Position numbers and translations under genes: made by a program | From: Clostridia bacterium | Lineage (GTDB): Bacteria > Bacillota_A > Clostridia > UMGS1810 | Assembly: GCA_017437345.1 (NCBI GenBank) | Contig: JAFSBJ010000234.1 | Location: 1-55,073 of the forward strand | Direction of reading: 5' to 3' | DNA length: 55,073 bases | Notes under the pieces: generated by a model | Seen by the model: the letters and a program-made list of their open reading frames with translations, nothing else | The model's database searches: none | What the model was told of the DNA's origin: nothing | Shown here: piece by piece, positions 35,177 through 45,400 of the stretch | Layout of the letters: every line of letters starts with the position of its first letter | Numbering within the stretch: the stretch's first letter is position 1

Positions 35177-36898
35177 TTACATATTCTCAAGGCATAAAAC
35201 CTTTATTCTGACAATGGTTCCTTCACCAGCGTTGCTGACAAAATCCACACCACATTCCTTGCCATATTCATAAACAACTCTGTTAAGTGTGTTCTTTATG
35301 CCAACGCCTTTATAGTCGTCAGAACCAAGAACTGAGGTGTCAAAGCCACAACCGTTATCCTCAATCTCAAATATTATAAATTTGTCGTCACGGAAAGCCC
35401 TGACTTTAATAACACCTGTCTCTGATTTACCTTCAAATGCATATTTTATTGCATTTTCTACAAATGGTTGAAGAATTGTTTTTATAATCTCACAGCCAAG
35501 TATCTCTTCGTCAACATCAAATTCCACGCTGAACCTGCCCGGCCAGCGAATTTCTTGAATTTTAATGTAGCTTTTTACATGTTCAATTTCTTCTTCAATG
35601 CTTATATATCTGTCTCCGTTATGAAGACTTATTTTAAAGAAACTGCTAAGCGCATATACAAGTTCTTCTATTTCAGGCTGTCCCTCAATCTTTGCAATAC
35701 TGCTTATACTGTCCAGAGTATTATATATGAAATGAGGATTTATCTGCGCCTGCAACACTTCAAACTCGCTTTTGTGCTTGGCTTCGAGAATTTCGGTATT
35801 ATTGCGCATAAGGTTGCGAATCTGAATAAACATGGCTTCTATCATATTTTTCAGTTCGCCCACTTCATCGTCATATGTTATAGGCAATTTCACATCCATT
35901 ACGCCTTTACCGAACAGTTTTACGCTCTGCTCAATTCTTCTTAAAGGTTTTACCAGAGCATAAGAAAGTATAGTACCGATAATAGCAAACAAAATAATCA
36001 TCAATAGAAAAATTATGCTTGATGTGTAGAAAAATCTGTTTACCGAATTATAGTAAACGCTTTTTGGAAGCAACAGGTTAAGAACAATATCATCAGGCAT
36101 ATTCTTGCTGGAAAAAGTAAGTTTTTCCGACGCATAAATATATCGTTCGTCACCAAATGTCAGTTCCTTGCGTATATCGTTGTCATACTCAAAAGAGGAA
36201 TTAAAAATATTTTCCGAGTTAATAAGCTCTTTATTGTTTGAAAAAATAATTCTGTTCTGTCCATCAGTTATAAAACAGCCGGAGTTCCCGTCATTTACCA
36301 TACTTTCATAATAGCTGTCAAGTATATCAAGCTTTATAAAAATAAGCACCTTCTTGTCATCGGAATGGAAATCGTAGCTGTTAAGACTTTGCCCTATAAC
36401 CAGATATGCTACATCATTTCTGTCATAAACAATGTCTCCGAAAACGACATCTCCTCCGCCCTCTATTCTTTCAATAAATGCAGATGAATAATTTATATCT
36501 TCCAATTCGTCAGGGAAAATACGAAATACTTCACCATTTTCTGTTAATATGTGAATCCTGTATTCTCCATCATTATCAACGCCCTGACTTCTCACTGCCT
36601 TATAAAGATCTTCCTGTCTGGTGCTCTGCGGAAGGTTTATGTTATCCATCAATTCAGTAAGAGATGGATTTGAAAACAGCTTAATGCACTGTATTGCATT
36701 TTTATAAACCGCATTTTCCAGTTTGTTTTCTATCAGGCCTTTATAAGTCTGGGTGTAATTTTCCAGATTCTGCTCGTTTATTCCGTCAACCCTGTTGACT
36801 GTATTATAAAAGAGCATTCCGCACGGCAATACTGAAAATACAAATAGCACAACAAATATTCTGACGCTTATTCTAAGCTTTCTTAAAACCATAACCAT
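35177..36898 (-). CDS. LytS/YesM-type sensor histidine kinase
   Basis: This protein of about 573 residues has an N-terminal membrane segment, an extracytoplasmic cache-like sensor region, a second membrane segment and a HAMP region. The His_kinase domain follows, with the phosphoacceptor His in QAQINPHFIYNTLDSI, then a HATPase domain with PFVENAIKYAFEG (N box) and EDNGCGFD. It is predicted to phosphorylate the divergently encoded YesN-type regulator at 41325. The frame is open to a TTG at 36934 overlapping the upstream gene; ATG 36898 is chosen but its ribosome-binding site is weak. Confidence 0.88.
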   Translation of the reverse strand: MVMVLRKLRISVRIFVVLFVFSVLPCGMLFYNTVNRVDGINEQNLENYTQTYKGLIENKLENAVYKNAIQCIKLFSNPSLTELMDNINLPQSTRQEDLYKAVRSQGVDNDGEYRIHILTENGEVFRIFPDELEDINYSSAFIERIEGGGDVVFGDIVYDRNDVAYLVIGQSLNSYDFHSDDKKVLIFIKLDILDSYYESMVNDGNSGCFITDGQNRIIFSNNKELINSENIFNSSFEYDNDIRKELTFGDERYIYASEKLTFSSKNMPDDIVLNLLLPKSVYYNSVNRFFYTSSIIFLLMIILFAIIGTILSYALVKPLRRIEQSVKLFGKGVMDVKLPITYDDEVGELKNMIEAMFIQIRNLMRNNTEILEAKHKSEFEVLQAQINPHFIYNTLDSISSIAKIEGQPEIEELVYALSSFFKISLHNGDRYISIEEEIEHVKSYIKIQEIRWPGRFSVEFDVDEEILGCEIIKTILQPFVENAIKYAFEGKSETGVIKVRAFRDDKFIIFEIEDNGCGFDTSVLGSDDYKGVGIKNTLNRVVYEYGKECGVDFVSNAGEGTIVRIKVLCLENM

Positions 36899-36911
36899 AA
36901 CAAATACCCGC

Positions 36912-37865
36912 TTATTCCAAAATATTTTCTTCAATGTAACTCTTCACTTCTTTAATAGGCTCCGAGATGCTCTTGCCCAGGCTGACTGCCCCAAGAACAC
37001 AAAGAACCAAAATTACAATAGAAATGAAAATATTCTGATATGCAAGACTGTAAAGCTGTTTTAAAACATAGGTTGGAGCTATTAATGTAAGAATACTCAT
37101 ATCCAGTTTTTCAACTTTCGCCTCGTAAATCTCATACTGGCCAAATCTGTTTGACCCTTTAACTTCCAGTTTACCTTTTCCTTCGAAATATTCTCCGTCA
37201 AGTAACTTCCCCGACTCCGCCGATACTATATTGTTTTCAGAGTCAATTATGTAAATATTTTTGCTACTTACAAAATTACTTGCACTTTCAAATGTTTCCA
37301 CAATCTGAGAGCAATCAATATCGACAATCATATAGCCCACATAGCTATCGTTCTGGGTTATAGCTCTGCATACGGACAATTTATACCCGTCTTCTCCACT
37401 TTTGATAAACAAAGTTTTATACTGTTTATCCGTGGAACTAAGATCGTTAAAAACCTTTTGTATATCGCTCTTCAAAACATCGTTCGTATTATTGTTTACC
37501 CGATAAAAAATTTTTAAATCTTTGTTGTATATTTCAACATTCTGTATATATCTATCCATCGCTGCCAGATTTTGAATCAAAAGGAGCACATTTCCGTCAT
37601 AAGTCCCGCTTTCAAGACTGTTGCAAAGGATTTCGCTCTCTGCAACCAATCCCATGTTTACAGAGAACTCATCCATATACTCCCCTAATTTTTCATTAGT
37701 TTTTTCCATAATAATATCGCTTCTGCTGAAAAAATCCTCTTCAAGTATCTTTTTTGCAGACGCATAGCAAATAATATTATAGATGAATAATGTTACCGCA
37801 GTAACAATTATAACCACAGCCCTTATTCGAGAGCTGAACCGTTTTAATCTGACAGGCTTTTTCAT
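36912..37865 (-). CDS. Membrane cache-domain sensor without a kinase domain
   Basis: This 317-residue protein has a membrane segment (about 13-32), an extracytoplasmic dCache-like domain of about 230 residues and a second membrane segment (about 270-295). The chain ends at KSISEPIKEVKSYIEEN, the very start of a HAMP-type region. No His_kinase or HATPase part follows in any frame; the next gene starts its own sensor kinase. It resembles the sensory half of a YesM-type kinase. It may form a mixed receptor with the adjacent kinase. It overlaps the upstream permease gene by 1 base (TAATG). Confidence 0.78.
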   Translation of the reverse strand: MKKPVRLKRFSSRIRAVVIIVTAVTLFIYNIICYASAKKILEEDFFSRSDIIMEKTNEKLGEYMDEFSVNMGLVAESEILCNSLESGTYDGNVLLLIQNLAAMDRYIQNVEIYNKDLKIFYRVNNNTNDVLKSDIQKVFNDLSSTDKQYKTLFIKSGEDGYKLSVCRAITQNDSYVGYMIVDIDCSQIVETFESASNFVSSKNIYIIDSENNIVSAESGKLLDGEYFEGKGKLEVKGSNRFGQYEIYEAKVEKLDMSILTLIAPTYVLKQLYSLAYQNIFISIVILVLCVLGAVSLGKSISEPIKEVKSYIEENILE

Positions 37866-38773
37866 TATCCTTTAACCCCCGCACTGTTATCATTATGAAC
37901 AATCTGCTTCTGGAACAGAATAAATATAATCATCGGCGGAATTATAGAGAAAAATGCCGCCATAACCTGTTTATCCACCGCGAAGGTCGATTTCATATAA
38001 TACAGCATAACACTTACTGTGTAGTTTTCCGGTGTTTTAAGGATAAGGTATGGCCAAAGGAACATATCCCAGTTTGCAATAGCAGTTCTTAATGCAACAA
38101 CTGCAATAATAGGACGACTGAGTGGCAGAATAATCTTTGTGAAAATTGATACATCCGTTGCCCCGTCGATACGGGCCGCCTCAACATATGATGCAGAAAT
38201 AGTATCAAAAAAGTTCTTAAACATCAAAATGTTCATACAGTTTGCAACTGAAATAATCCACATAGGCCATTTTGTATCAGTAAGATTAAAATGGAATATC
38301 GTAAAATTCAAGAAGTTCTTAAATAACGGAACTAAATTAAGTGTCTGTGGCATCATCATTGTCCACATTATCAATGTAAACAATATTGAAGAGCCCAGAG
38401 GTTTAAGTCTTGACAAAGCAAATCCCGCAAGACCGTTTAAAAAGATAGCTCCAATCAAACTTCCCAGTATAATAATTCCGGTATTGATGAAATATGTACC
38501 AAATTCAAGGTCATTCCATACTTCAATAATCTTCTCAGGATGTATCTCCTTAGGGAAGAAAGTCGGCGGAACTGCCAAAAATTCATTTATATCTTTAAGG
38601 CAGGATACAAAAAGCCAGATAACCGGAACAATACATATAAGACTGATACAGATAATAAAAGCCAGAATTACATAATACAACGCCTTAACCTTGGGTTGTT
38701 TGAAATCCAAAGCTGTAATAATACCATAGGTTTTGTTATAAAACTTATTGTTCTTTTTGTTCTTTTTACTCAT
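37865..38773 (-). CDS. Carbohydrate ABC transporter permease (MalG type)
   Basis: This 302-residue inner-membrane protein has about six hydrophobic segments and the EAA loop YVEAARIDGATDVSIFTKII that docks the ATPase. It is a member of the CUT1 sugar-importer family (MalG/YesQ/LplC type). It pairs with the permease at 38778 and the binding protein at 39724. No ATPase gene is present in the locus, so a shared MsmX-type ATPase encoded elsewhere is expected. The substrate is presumably an oligosaccharide cut by the secreted enzymes. Confidence 0.92.
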   Translation of the reverse strand: MSKKNKKNNKFYNKTYGIITALDFKQPKVKALYYVILAFIICISLICIVPVIWLFVSCLKDINEFLAVPPTFFPKEIHPEKIIEVWNDLEFGTYFINTGIIILGSLIGAIFLNGLAGFALSRLKPLGSSILFTLIMWTMMMPQTLNLVPLFKNFLNFTIFHFNLTDTKWPMWIISVANCMNILMFKNFFDTISASYVEAARIDGATDVSIFTKIILPLSRPIIAVVALRTAIANWDMFLWPYLILKTPENYTVSVMLYYMKSTFAVDKQVMAAFFSIIPPMIIFILFQKQIVHNDNSAGVKG

Positions 38774-38777
38774 AGCA

Positions 38778-39710
38778 TTAATCCTCCAGTTTCTTCTGTA
38801 ACTTGAAATAAAAAACAGTCATAACCAAAAGGATTACAAAAGATACAATTCCTATAGCCAGTGAACTGTCCGCACGCATATATCTGAAAGCCTCATAGTA
38901 AGACTGAAGGCTCAGAGTCAAAGATGCGTTATTAGGGCCACCGTCTGTCATAATCATAGGTTGATTCATTGTCTGGAACACACTTATGATCTGAGCAACA
39001 AGCATGAGTAATGCTGTCGGCATAATCTGAGGGATAGTAATATGTATAGTCTTTTTAATTACGCTTGCTCCGTCAATAGTTGAAGCTTCATATAAATCCT
39101 GACTTATGCCCTGCAAACTTGCAAGATAGATAACAACCGTACTTCCAAAGCTCTTCCATGTCATTGAAATTACTATAAGCATGATTGTTAAGTCCGGATT
39201 CTGGAGCCATTGCTCGGGTGGGAGCCCGATTTTTGCAAGAAGCATATTAAGGACTCCACTTTCGCCCGGCAAAAACATAAAATACCAGATAAGGCTGGCC
39301 GCAACCATCGGAACCAGTACAGGAACATACACCAGTGTCCTGAAAAGGCTTTTGAAATGAACTATCTCATTTAATGCAATTGCCACAAAAAGAGGCAAAA
39401 AGAATCCGATAACGATAGACCAGAATACATATTTCAATGTATTAACCAAGGTTTGCAGGAATATAGGGTCTTTCAAAACATTTATATAGTTCTGTATACC
39501 CACAAATTCAACCAGGTCATAGCCACTTGTTTTGAAAAGAGACATATACGCACCTGTAACCACCGGCTTCCACATTACAATATAGAGTGTATAAAAGCTC
39601 GGAACCAGCAACAGCCACGCTGCCCAGTTTTTCCTCAATGCCCCAAGGAACCTCTGTGGCAGAGACCTTTTTATGCTTGGGTTTGTATTAGTTCTGTTTA
39701 TATGTATCAA
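38778..39710 (-). CDS. Carbohydrate ABC transporter permease (MalF/LplB type)
   Basis: This 310-residue membrane protein has six hydrophobic segments and the EAA loop LYEASTIDGASVIKKTIHI. It is the partner of the MalG-type permease 4 bases downstream and belongs to the CUT1/LplB-YtcP group. These importers often sit with YesM/YesN-type two-component systems and pectin or rhamnogalacturonan enzymes, as here. Confidence 0.92.
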   Translation of the reverse strand: MIHINRTNTNPSIKRSLPQRFLGALRKNWAAWLLLVPSFYTLYIVMWKPVVTGAYMSLFKTSGYDLVEFVGIQNYINVLKDPIFLQTLVNTLKYVFWSIVIGFFLPLFVAIALNEIVHFKSLFRTLVYVPVLVPMVAASLIWYFMFLPGESGVLNMLLAKIGLPPEQWLQNPDLTIMLIVISMTWKSFGSTVVIYLASLQGISQDLYEASTIDGASVIKKTIHITIPQIMPTALLMLVAQIISVFQTMNQPMIMTDGGPNNASLTLSLQSYYEAFRYMRADSSLAIGIVSFVILLVMTVFYFKLQKKLED

Positions 39711-39723
39711 AATTTCTCTTCCT

Positions 39724-41109
39724 TTACTGTTTATCTAAATACTTAGTCTGAAATTCTGCAGCTTCCTTTTTGAGGATTCCTTTAATATCTGCATTCTTGT
39801 TTGTTAAAATCTGCTGAAGAACACGGTCAAACACTGAATAAAGTTCCTGAGCACAAACCGGAGGTTCAGGGTTAACAGTTACGCCTTTTAATTCCTGATA
39901 ATCCTCAAACATTTTTGGATCTACCTTGATATATGGCTTTTCTGCTTCTTCCTTTGCCTTTGTAAGTTTTTCGTCTGCAAAAATATTGATTGTTCCGTAA
40001 CCTACAAGTCTGCCCTGTTCTGACTGTGTCTTTGCAGTTTCAGCCCATGCAGTTTTGGTTTCCTCACTGTCTGTCGGGATACCGCCTGTAAGTTCAAGCC
40101 ATTTAAACGCTGCTTCAACTTCTGCTGTTGTTGCTTTGTTGCTGAACATATATACACCACCGCCGAGAAGAGCCGCACGATTTACAGGTCCTGCCGGGAT
40201 TCTTGCAACTGCAACATTATCTCTGCTCATGTTATACTGCTTGATTGCACTGTTTATTGTAGAAGGTGCCTGGATACCCATTGCAACCTGATCTGTTGCA
40301 AACATTCTAATGAATGTGTTTGAAGCATCTCCTAAAATATCGTCCTGGATAACATTGTGCTTCCATTTAAGGTCGCTTATGTATTTAAGTGCTTCGTAAC
40401 ATTCTTCACTATCAAATGTTGCAACCCACTTTCCGTCTACCATCTTTTCAAACTCTGTGCCAAACGCCCAGGCAATATTACAGAATATCCAACCACCCTG
40501 ATTGTTTGTTGTTGGAATAAAGAAACCAGGCTTACCTGTCTTCTCTTTAATTGTTTTTGCTGTTTCAACAAGCTCATCAAAATCTTTCGGGAAAATCGGA
40601 ACGCCGTCTTTGTCAACGAGTCCTGCGTCTTCAAACATCTTTACATTACAAAGAAGACCCATTACATATCCGTTTTTAACAAGACCATAATACTTGCCAT
40701 CTTTTTTAAGCAAATCCATGTATACATCGTTATACAATGTATCGTAGCCAGCTTCTTTTACTTCCTTGGTAATATCACGAGCGTAACCTGCATCAATTAT
40801 CTTCTGTGATTCAGTAAAATATGTCTGGAATACTGTTGGTAACTGACCGCTTGCAGCCTTTGGCAAGAATGAATTCACATCATACTGCCAAGTATCAGGA
40901 GTTACTGTAATTTCAGGATATTTTTCGTTCATCTTCTGAAGATATCCGTCATAAAGTTCTGCATTTGTCTTGTCGTTTGATGTTGGCCAGTTACTTACTG
41001 AAATACTTACATTTCCATCCTCAGCTCCACCGCCTCCGTTAGCCGCACAACCTGCTAACATAGTGCAAGAAAGGACAACCAATACCATTTTTGTTAAAAA
41101 TTTTTTCAT
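39724..41109 (-). CDS. Carbohydrate ABC transporter substrate-binding lipoprotein
   Basis: This 461-residue lipoprotein has lipobox LAGC with the lipidated cysteine at residue 21, followed by a glycine-rich spacer. The body fits the family 1 extracellular solute-binding proteins (MalE/YtcQ type), with a periplasmic-binding fold and the hinge segment near GVPIFPKDFDELVETAKTI. It is the first gene of the leftward operon, 55 bases downstream of the -10 element, with GGAGGGTATTT before the start. It should define which oligosaccharide is imported. Confidence 0.9.
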   Translation of the reverse strand: MKKFLTKMVLVVLSCTMLAGCAANGGGGAEDGNVSISVSNWPTSNDKTNAELYDGYLQKMNEKYPEITVTPDTWQYDVNSFLPKAASGQLPTVFQTYFTESQKIIDAGYARDITKEVKEAGYDTLYNDVYMDLLKKDGKYYGLVKNGYVMGLLCNVKMFEDAGLVDKDGVPIFPKDFDELVETAKTIKEKTGKPGFFIPTTNNQGGWIFCNIAWAFGTEFEKMVDGKWVATFDSEECYEALKYISDLKWKHNVIQDDILGDASNTFIRMFATDQVAMGIQAPSTINSAIKQYNMSRDNVAVARIPAGPVNRAALLGGGVYMFSNKATTAEVEAAFKWLELTGGIPTDSEETKTAWAETAKTQSEQGRLVGYGTINIFADEKLTKAKEEAEKPYIKVDPKMFEDYQELKGVTVNPEPPVCAQELYSVFDRVLQQILTNKNADIKGILKKEAAEFQTKYLDKQ

Positions 41110-41163
41110 AAATACCCTCCTTAAAAATAGTCATAAAAATTGACCTTAATTCTTTCTATAATA

Positions 41164-41192
41164 ATTCTACAAAAACACATAATTTATTTCAA
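41164..41192 (-). promoter_or_regulatory. Promoter of the leftward glycan operon
   Basis: On the minus strand TTGAAA (41187-41192) and TAGAAT (41164-41169) are spaced by 17 bases, in front of the solute-binding protein gene. Confidence 0.75.
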
Positions 41193-41194
41193 GG

Positions 41195-41233
41195 TGGTAA
41201 TCCTACTTTTTAGATGTGTATTTTTACTTTTTC
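41195..41233. promoter_or_regulatory. Candidate AraC-type operator repeats
   Basis: TACTTTTT occurs at 41204-41211 and again at 41225-41232, a centre distance of 21 bases or two helical turns, just upstream of the operon -35. TGGTAATC occurs at 41195-41202 and again at 41266-41273 overlapping the regulator's own -10. Direct repeats in such phase are usual AraC-family binding sites. Confidence 0.5.
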
Positions 41234-41245
41234 CCCTAAAACTCG

Positions 41246-41274
41246 TTGACTTTGATACTCATTTTTGGTAATCT
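41246..41274 (+). promoter_or_regulatory. Promoter of the response-regulator gene
   Basis: TTGACT (41246-41251) and TAATCT (41269-41274) are spaced by 17 bases. It is divergent from the glycan operon promoter. Confidence 0.72.
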
Positions 41275-41324
41275 TAAACTAAGTTAGAATGATTGCTGTC
41301 AAATCACGAAAAGGAGTTGTATTT

Positions 41325-42485
41325 ATGTATAAACTACTTCTGGTTGACGATGAACCGCTACTTAGAAAAAGTTTGGTTTCTACCATTGACTATAATAAAA
41401 TAGGTTTCACCATTGTAGGAGAAGCAGCCAATGGCCTTAAAGGCATTGAGGCTTATAAAAAGTACAGACCCGATGTCATTATTACTGATGTCCGTATGGA
41501 TATTTGCGACGGTCTTAAAATGATAGAGGAAATCCGCAAGATTGATAATGGTTCGTGCCAGTTTATTGTGCTTTCAGGATATAACGATTTCGAATATCTT
41601 AAATCCTCCATCAGTTTAGGTGTATTTGATTATCTCCTTAAACCTATAAGGAACGATGAGCTTATTTCAATTCTTACAAAAATGAAGCTTAAACTTGATA
41701 AAAGTACTGCCTCAAAAGAAGCGTTCTCTAAAATAAATGATAAACTGAAAATACTTAAAAATGAATTTGTCAAAAAGATTTTTCTTGGAAACATCTCTGC
41801 TGCCGAAGCGACAAAGCAATTTGAGATATTTGACCTTCCGTCATCTTTCAGTTCATTTTACAGTATTTATGCAGAGTTCAGTTCTTCTCCCTGTCTCCCG
41901 ACTCCGGAAAGTTTCAATTATATGTACTGTATTATTGAAAACGATGTATATGGTTTTGTTGTTTTTAATGATATTAATTACAACTTCGCCTTAGATTTAT
42001 CAGAACAAAACTCAAATTCAAAAATAGGCATAAGTGCTATGTCAGAAGATATTTCCCAGATTACCGTTTCTGCTAGCAATGCTTATCAGGCTTATAAAAA
42101 CTGCAAGGCAGATATCAATATTTCCTTTGGTCTTCACGATGACGATATCAAAATGAGTTCTTTTGTGTCTCAGGCAAAACAATTTGTTAAAGAAAACTAT
42201 TCAAAAGGTATCAATACAAAACATGTCGCTGAAAACTTTGGTTTCAGTGAATCTCACTTTATGCTGCTTTTCAAAAAGGCAACCGGAACTTCCTTTTCTT
42301 CCTATCTTCTTTCTTACCGCATGGAAGTTGCCATTGCTCTTATAAAAACTCAAAGATACCGCATCTATGAGATATGCAACAATGTCGGATATCGTGATAT
42401 CAAAAGCTTTCGAAACGCATTTAAGAAGTATACCGGCTTATCCCCGGTTGATTACAAAAAGAAAATAGAAGAAAGTAGTGATTAA
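41325..42485 (+). CDS. YesN-type AraC-family response regulator
   Basis: This 386-residue protein begins at ATG 41325, which has an AAAGGAG site; the upstream frame to 41289 lacks one. The N-terminal receiver domain has VDDEP, the phosphoacceptor D55 in IITDVRMD and the lysine in YLLKPI. A variable middle follows. The C-terminal 100 residues carry an AraC double helix-turn-helix (NTKHVAENFGFSESHFMLLFKKATG and IYEICNNVGYRDIKSFRNAFKKYTG). It is the probable target of the kinase at 35177 and activator of the divergent operon. Confidence 0.93.
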   Translation: MYKLLLVDDEPLLRKSLVSTIDYNKIGFTIVGEAANGLKGIEAYKKYRPDVIITDVRMDICDGLKMIEEIRKIDNGSCQFIVLSGYNDFEYLKSSISLGVFDYLLKPIRNDELISILTKMKLKLDKSTASKEAFSKINDKLKILKNEFVKKIFLGNISAAEATKQFEIFDLPSSFSSFYSIYAEFSSSPCLPTPESFNYMYCIIENDVYGFVVFNDINYNFALDLSEQNSNSKIGISAMSEDISQITVSASNAYQAYKNCKADINISFGLHDDDIKMSSFVSQAKQFVKENYSKGINTKHVAENFGFSESHFMLLFKKATGTSFSSYLLSYRMEVAIALIKTQRYRIYEICNNVGYRDIKSFRNAFKKYTGLSPVDYKKKIEESSD

Positions 42486-42489
42486 TACA

Positions 42490-45400
42490 ATGAAAAAAAT
42501 GTTTAAGAGAGTTATCGGAATGATGTTAATATTTCCGATTCTGGCCTCCCAAGCTATGGCAATTAGCTACACCCCTGAATTTTCAGACGAGCTTTCAAGG
42601 GTTGGAATTAATGCCGACCCTGACGATGCCAATGGATTGGATATGTTGTCTCAGACAGGAATTAACACTATCCGTTACGCCTTAAACTGGCACAAATTTG
42701 AGCCAAAAAAGGGAGTCTGGGATACGGATTACATAGACTCAAGAATTACGCTTTTAGAAAACCACAACTTTCATTCTATGATTGGTGTCGGTGTTAATAA
42801 CTCGCTATACTCGGAAAATTCCGATATACGCTATGGTGTTGAAACAAGAGAAAATCTTGAAGCTTTTTCTGACTATTGTCTTAAATTAGGAGAATATCTT
42901 GCGGAAAATCATCCGCAAATTACAACCTTCCTTATTTGGAATGAACCAAACTCTATATCGTTCTGGAAAGACAATCCAAATCCGGCATCTTACTACAATC
43001 TGGTTAAAACTGCGTCTATTGCTTTTAAGAAAGTTATCCCGGACTGCACCATTATTGCCGGTGTAGCCGCTAATCCTTCATTGAATTTTTTAAACCAGCT
43101 ATATTCTCTTGGTATTTACAAATATGCTGATATAATTTCCGCACAGCCATATGTTGCTCCATCCAACGCAGATGAGGGAACTTTGTCATACCGTCTCAGT
43201 CAGTATGACAAGCTCAGCAGCCAATATGGCGGCTGGAAAGAAAATTACATCTCCGAAATAGGCTGGCACACCGTTTCCGATGATAACACAATTGGTGTGT
43301 CCGAAGAAACACAGGCGGAGAATTTAATCAAAACTCTCGCTCTTGCCGATAATTATGATATGAGCGGTGTGAATTTTTATGAGCTTGTAGATGGAACAGG
43401 CAATACCCCTGCATCCGAAAACCATTACGGCATTTTAGAATACGATTATACCTCAAAAAAAGGCTACGATGCTCTTGTTTACTTCCAGGATAAAATTGGC
43501 GGTGCAGATTACGCCGGTAAACTTACCAGCAACGATGGTTCTTCTGCTGCTTATTTATACCATAAAAATGGCAAAATAATAGCTATCGCCTGGTCTCAGC
43601 AAAGTTCTGTTCCGCTTTCTACGTTGGGTATAAACAGATATGACTCCGCTACAGACATATATGGCGAAAAAGTTAGTTTGCCGTTTATTTCTAACAGCCC
43701 TATCTATCTTGAACTTTCCGACAGTTCTCTACTTTGTTCAGCAATAAAAGCAAGTATAAATAGATATTACGAAGAAATTCCTGATATATGCTTGACCGAT
43801 GGAATAATTTCACTCCAAAATACAGATATTCTTTCAATGGATGCAAGTGCAATACGAGCGCATTTTGAACAGCATTATGTTGAAGCGTCTAGCCTTATTG
43901 ACATATACTCCGAACGCTATGAACCGACGGATTTCAGTTTATTTTTAACCGCCTCATATAAGCTCCACAAAGCGGCTGATAAGCTCGGCATTTTATGCAA
44001 CTACCTTTCCGAAGGTCAATCCGCTGTAAGCCATCTGACATCTGATGAAATCATCTCTTATGTCAGAAATCAGATTGAACAACAAGCCGAAAGGCAGGTT
44101 GAATTCTATAACGAAAATACTGGTGAAACAAGTTCTCTTGATGTAACTTTCAGCGGAATAGAATTGGGAGACACTGTTACTTTGGCAATAGCTGACGATA
44201 CCGGTTTTCCTGTATATGTAACCCAGAAAACCATTGGGTCTGGTGTTGAGCCGAGTCTTACTTGCGCCCTTGGCGCTCTTGCTCCCGGACAATATAGCGG
44301 GCGCATTTCTTCCCGTATTTCTAATCCGGTTATAACCTCCATTTCTTCTTCAAACTCTTCTTTATATACAGATTTTGAAGATAATCTCTTTACAATAACC
44401 ATAGGAGATTCTACTGATATCGAAGAAACAGAGTTTGCTCACGAATATCCTTATGCACAGTCTGTTTTACATCAGGCTGAACGCTATAATAAACGAGCTC
44501 ACACTCTTAATGAATCAATATATGACAGCAATCATAAAACGTCATATATCGAAATAGCCGACTATATCGCAACAAAACTTGCAGAGCTTTCTTCAAAAGT
44601 GGCATCTGTGGAAGAGGCGGACTTTGATAAAGGATTCTTAATTGTTACAACTCCTTCCTTCATAAGCAAGAGCGGTACGGTAGATATTTCAGCCGAGATA
44701 ACAAACAAAAACGCTCTCGGTTTTGATGGTCAGGTGGAAATCTTAGATAATAACAACAATCTTCTCGATGTTATTGATATAACAATCCCGCGCAAATCAA
44801 CGGAATCCATTGATTTCATCATCGAAATACCTGAAAAATCTGATGTAGGACAATACTTCTATTATGTAAATCTTATGGTGGAAGGCAAATGCCTTTCTTC
44901 CAAAGCCATATATATAAAGACCCAGATAGGTCCTTATTCCTCTGCGGAAATTATAGACGAAAACCAGGTTGCTTCAACGCCTTCTGAAAACAAGTTCAAA
45001 ATAGGGGATAAAGAGTATATTCTTCTTGAAACAACCGATAATAATGAATCTAAGTTTTTTGTTATGGAAGAAGATGTAACCGATACTGCATATTTTGATT
45101 ATAAGCGATACGATATAGGGTTCGACCCATCTGACCACGATAATATTGCTTACTATCTTAACAACAGCTACGCTGTTGATTCAGCTATTAAAAAATATAT
45201 TAACAAGAATCATTCATGGCTTACCGAAGCGGGATATGGCGACTCAATCCGTCCTACAGACTACACCGTTAATTGCGGTATAAATCTGATGTCTGTTCAG
45301 GAATGGTATAAATACGCAGGAAAGTTCGGCTATGTTCCAACAAACAGTGCTTCCAATACCTGGTGGCTCAGAACTCCCGGAACAAATATTGACACCATAA

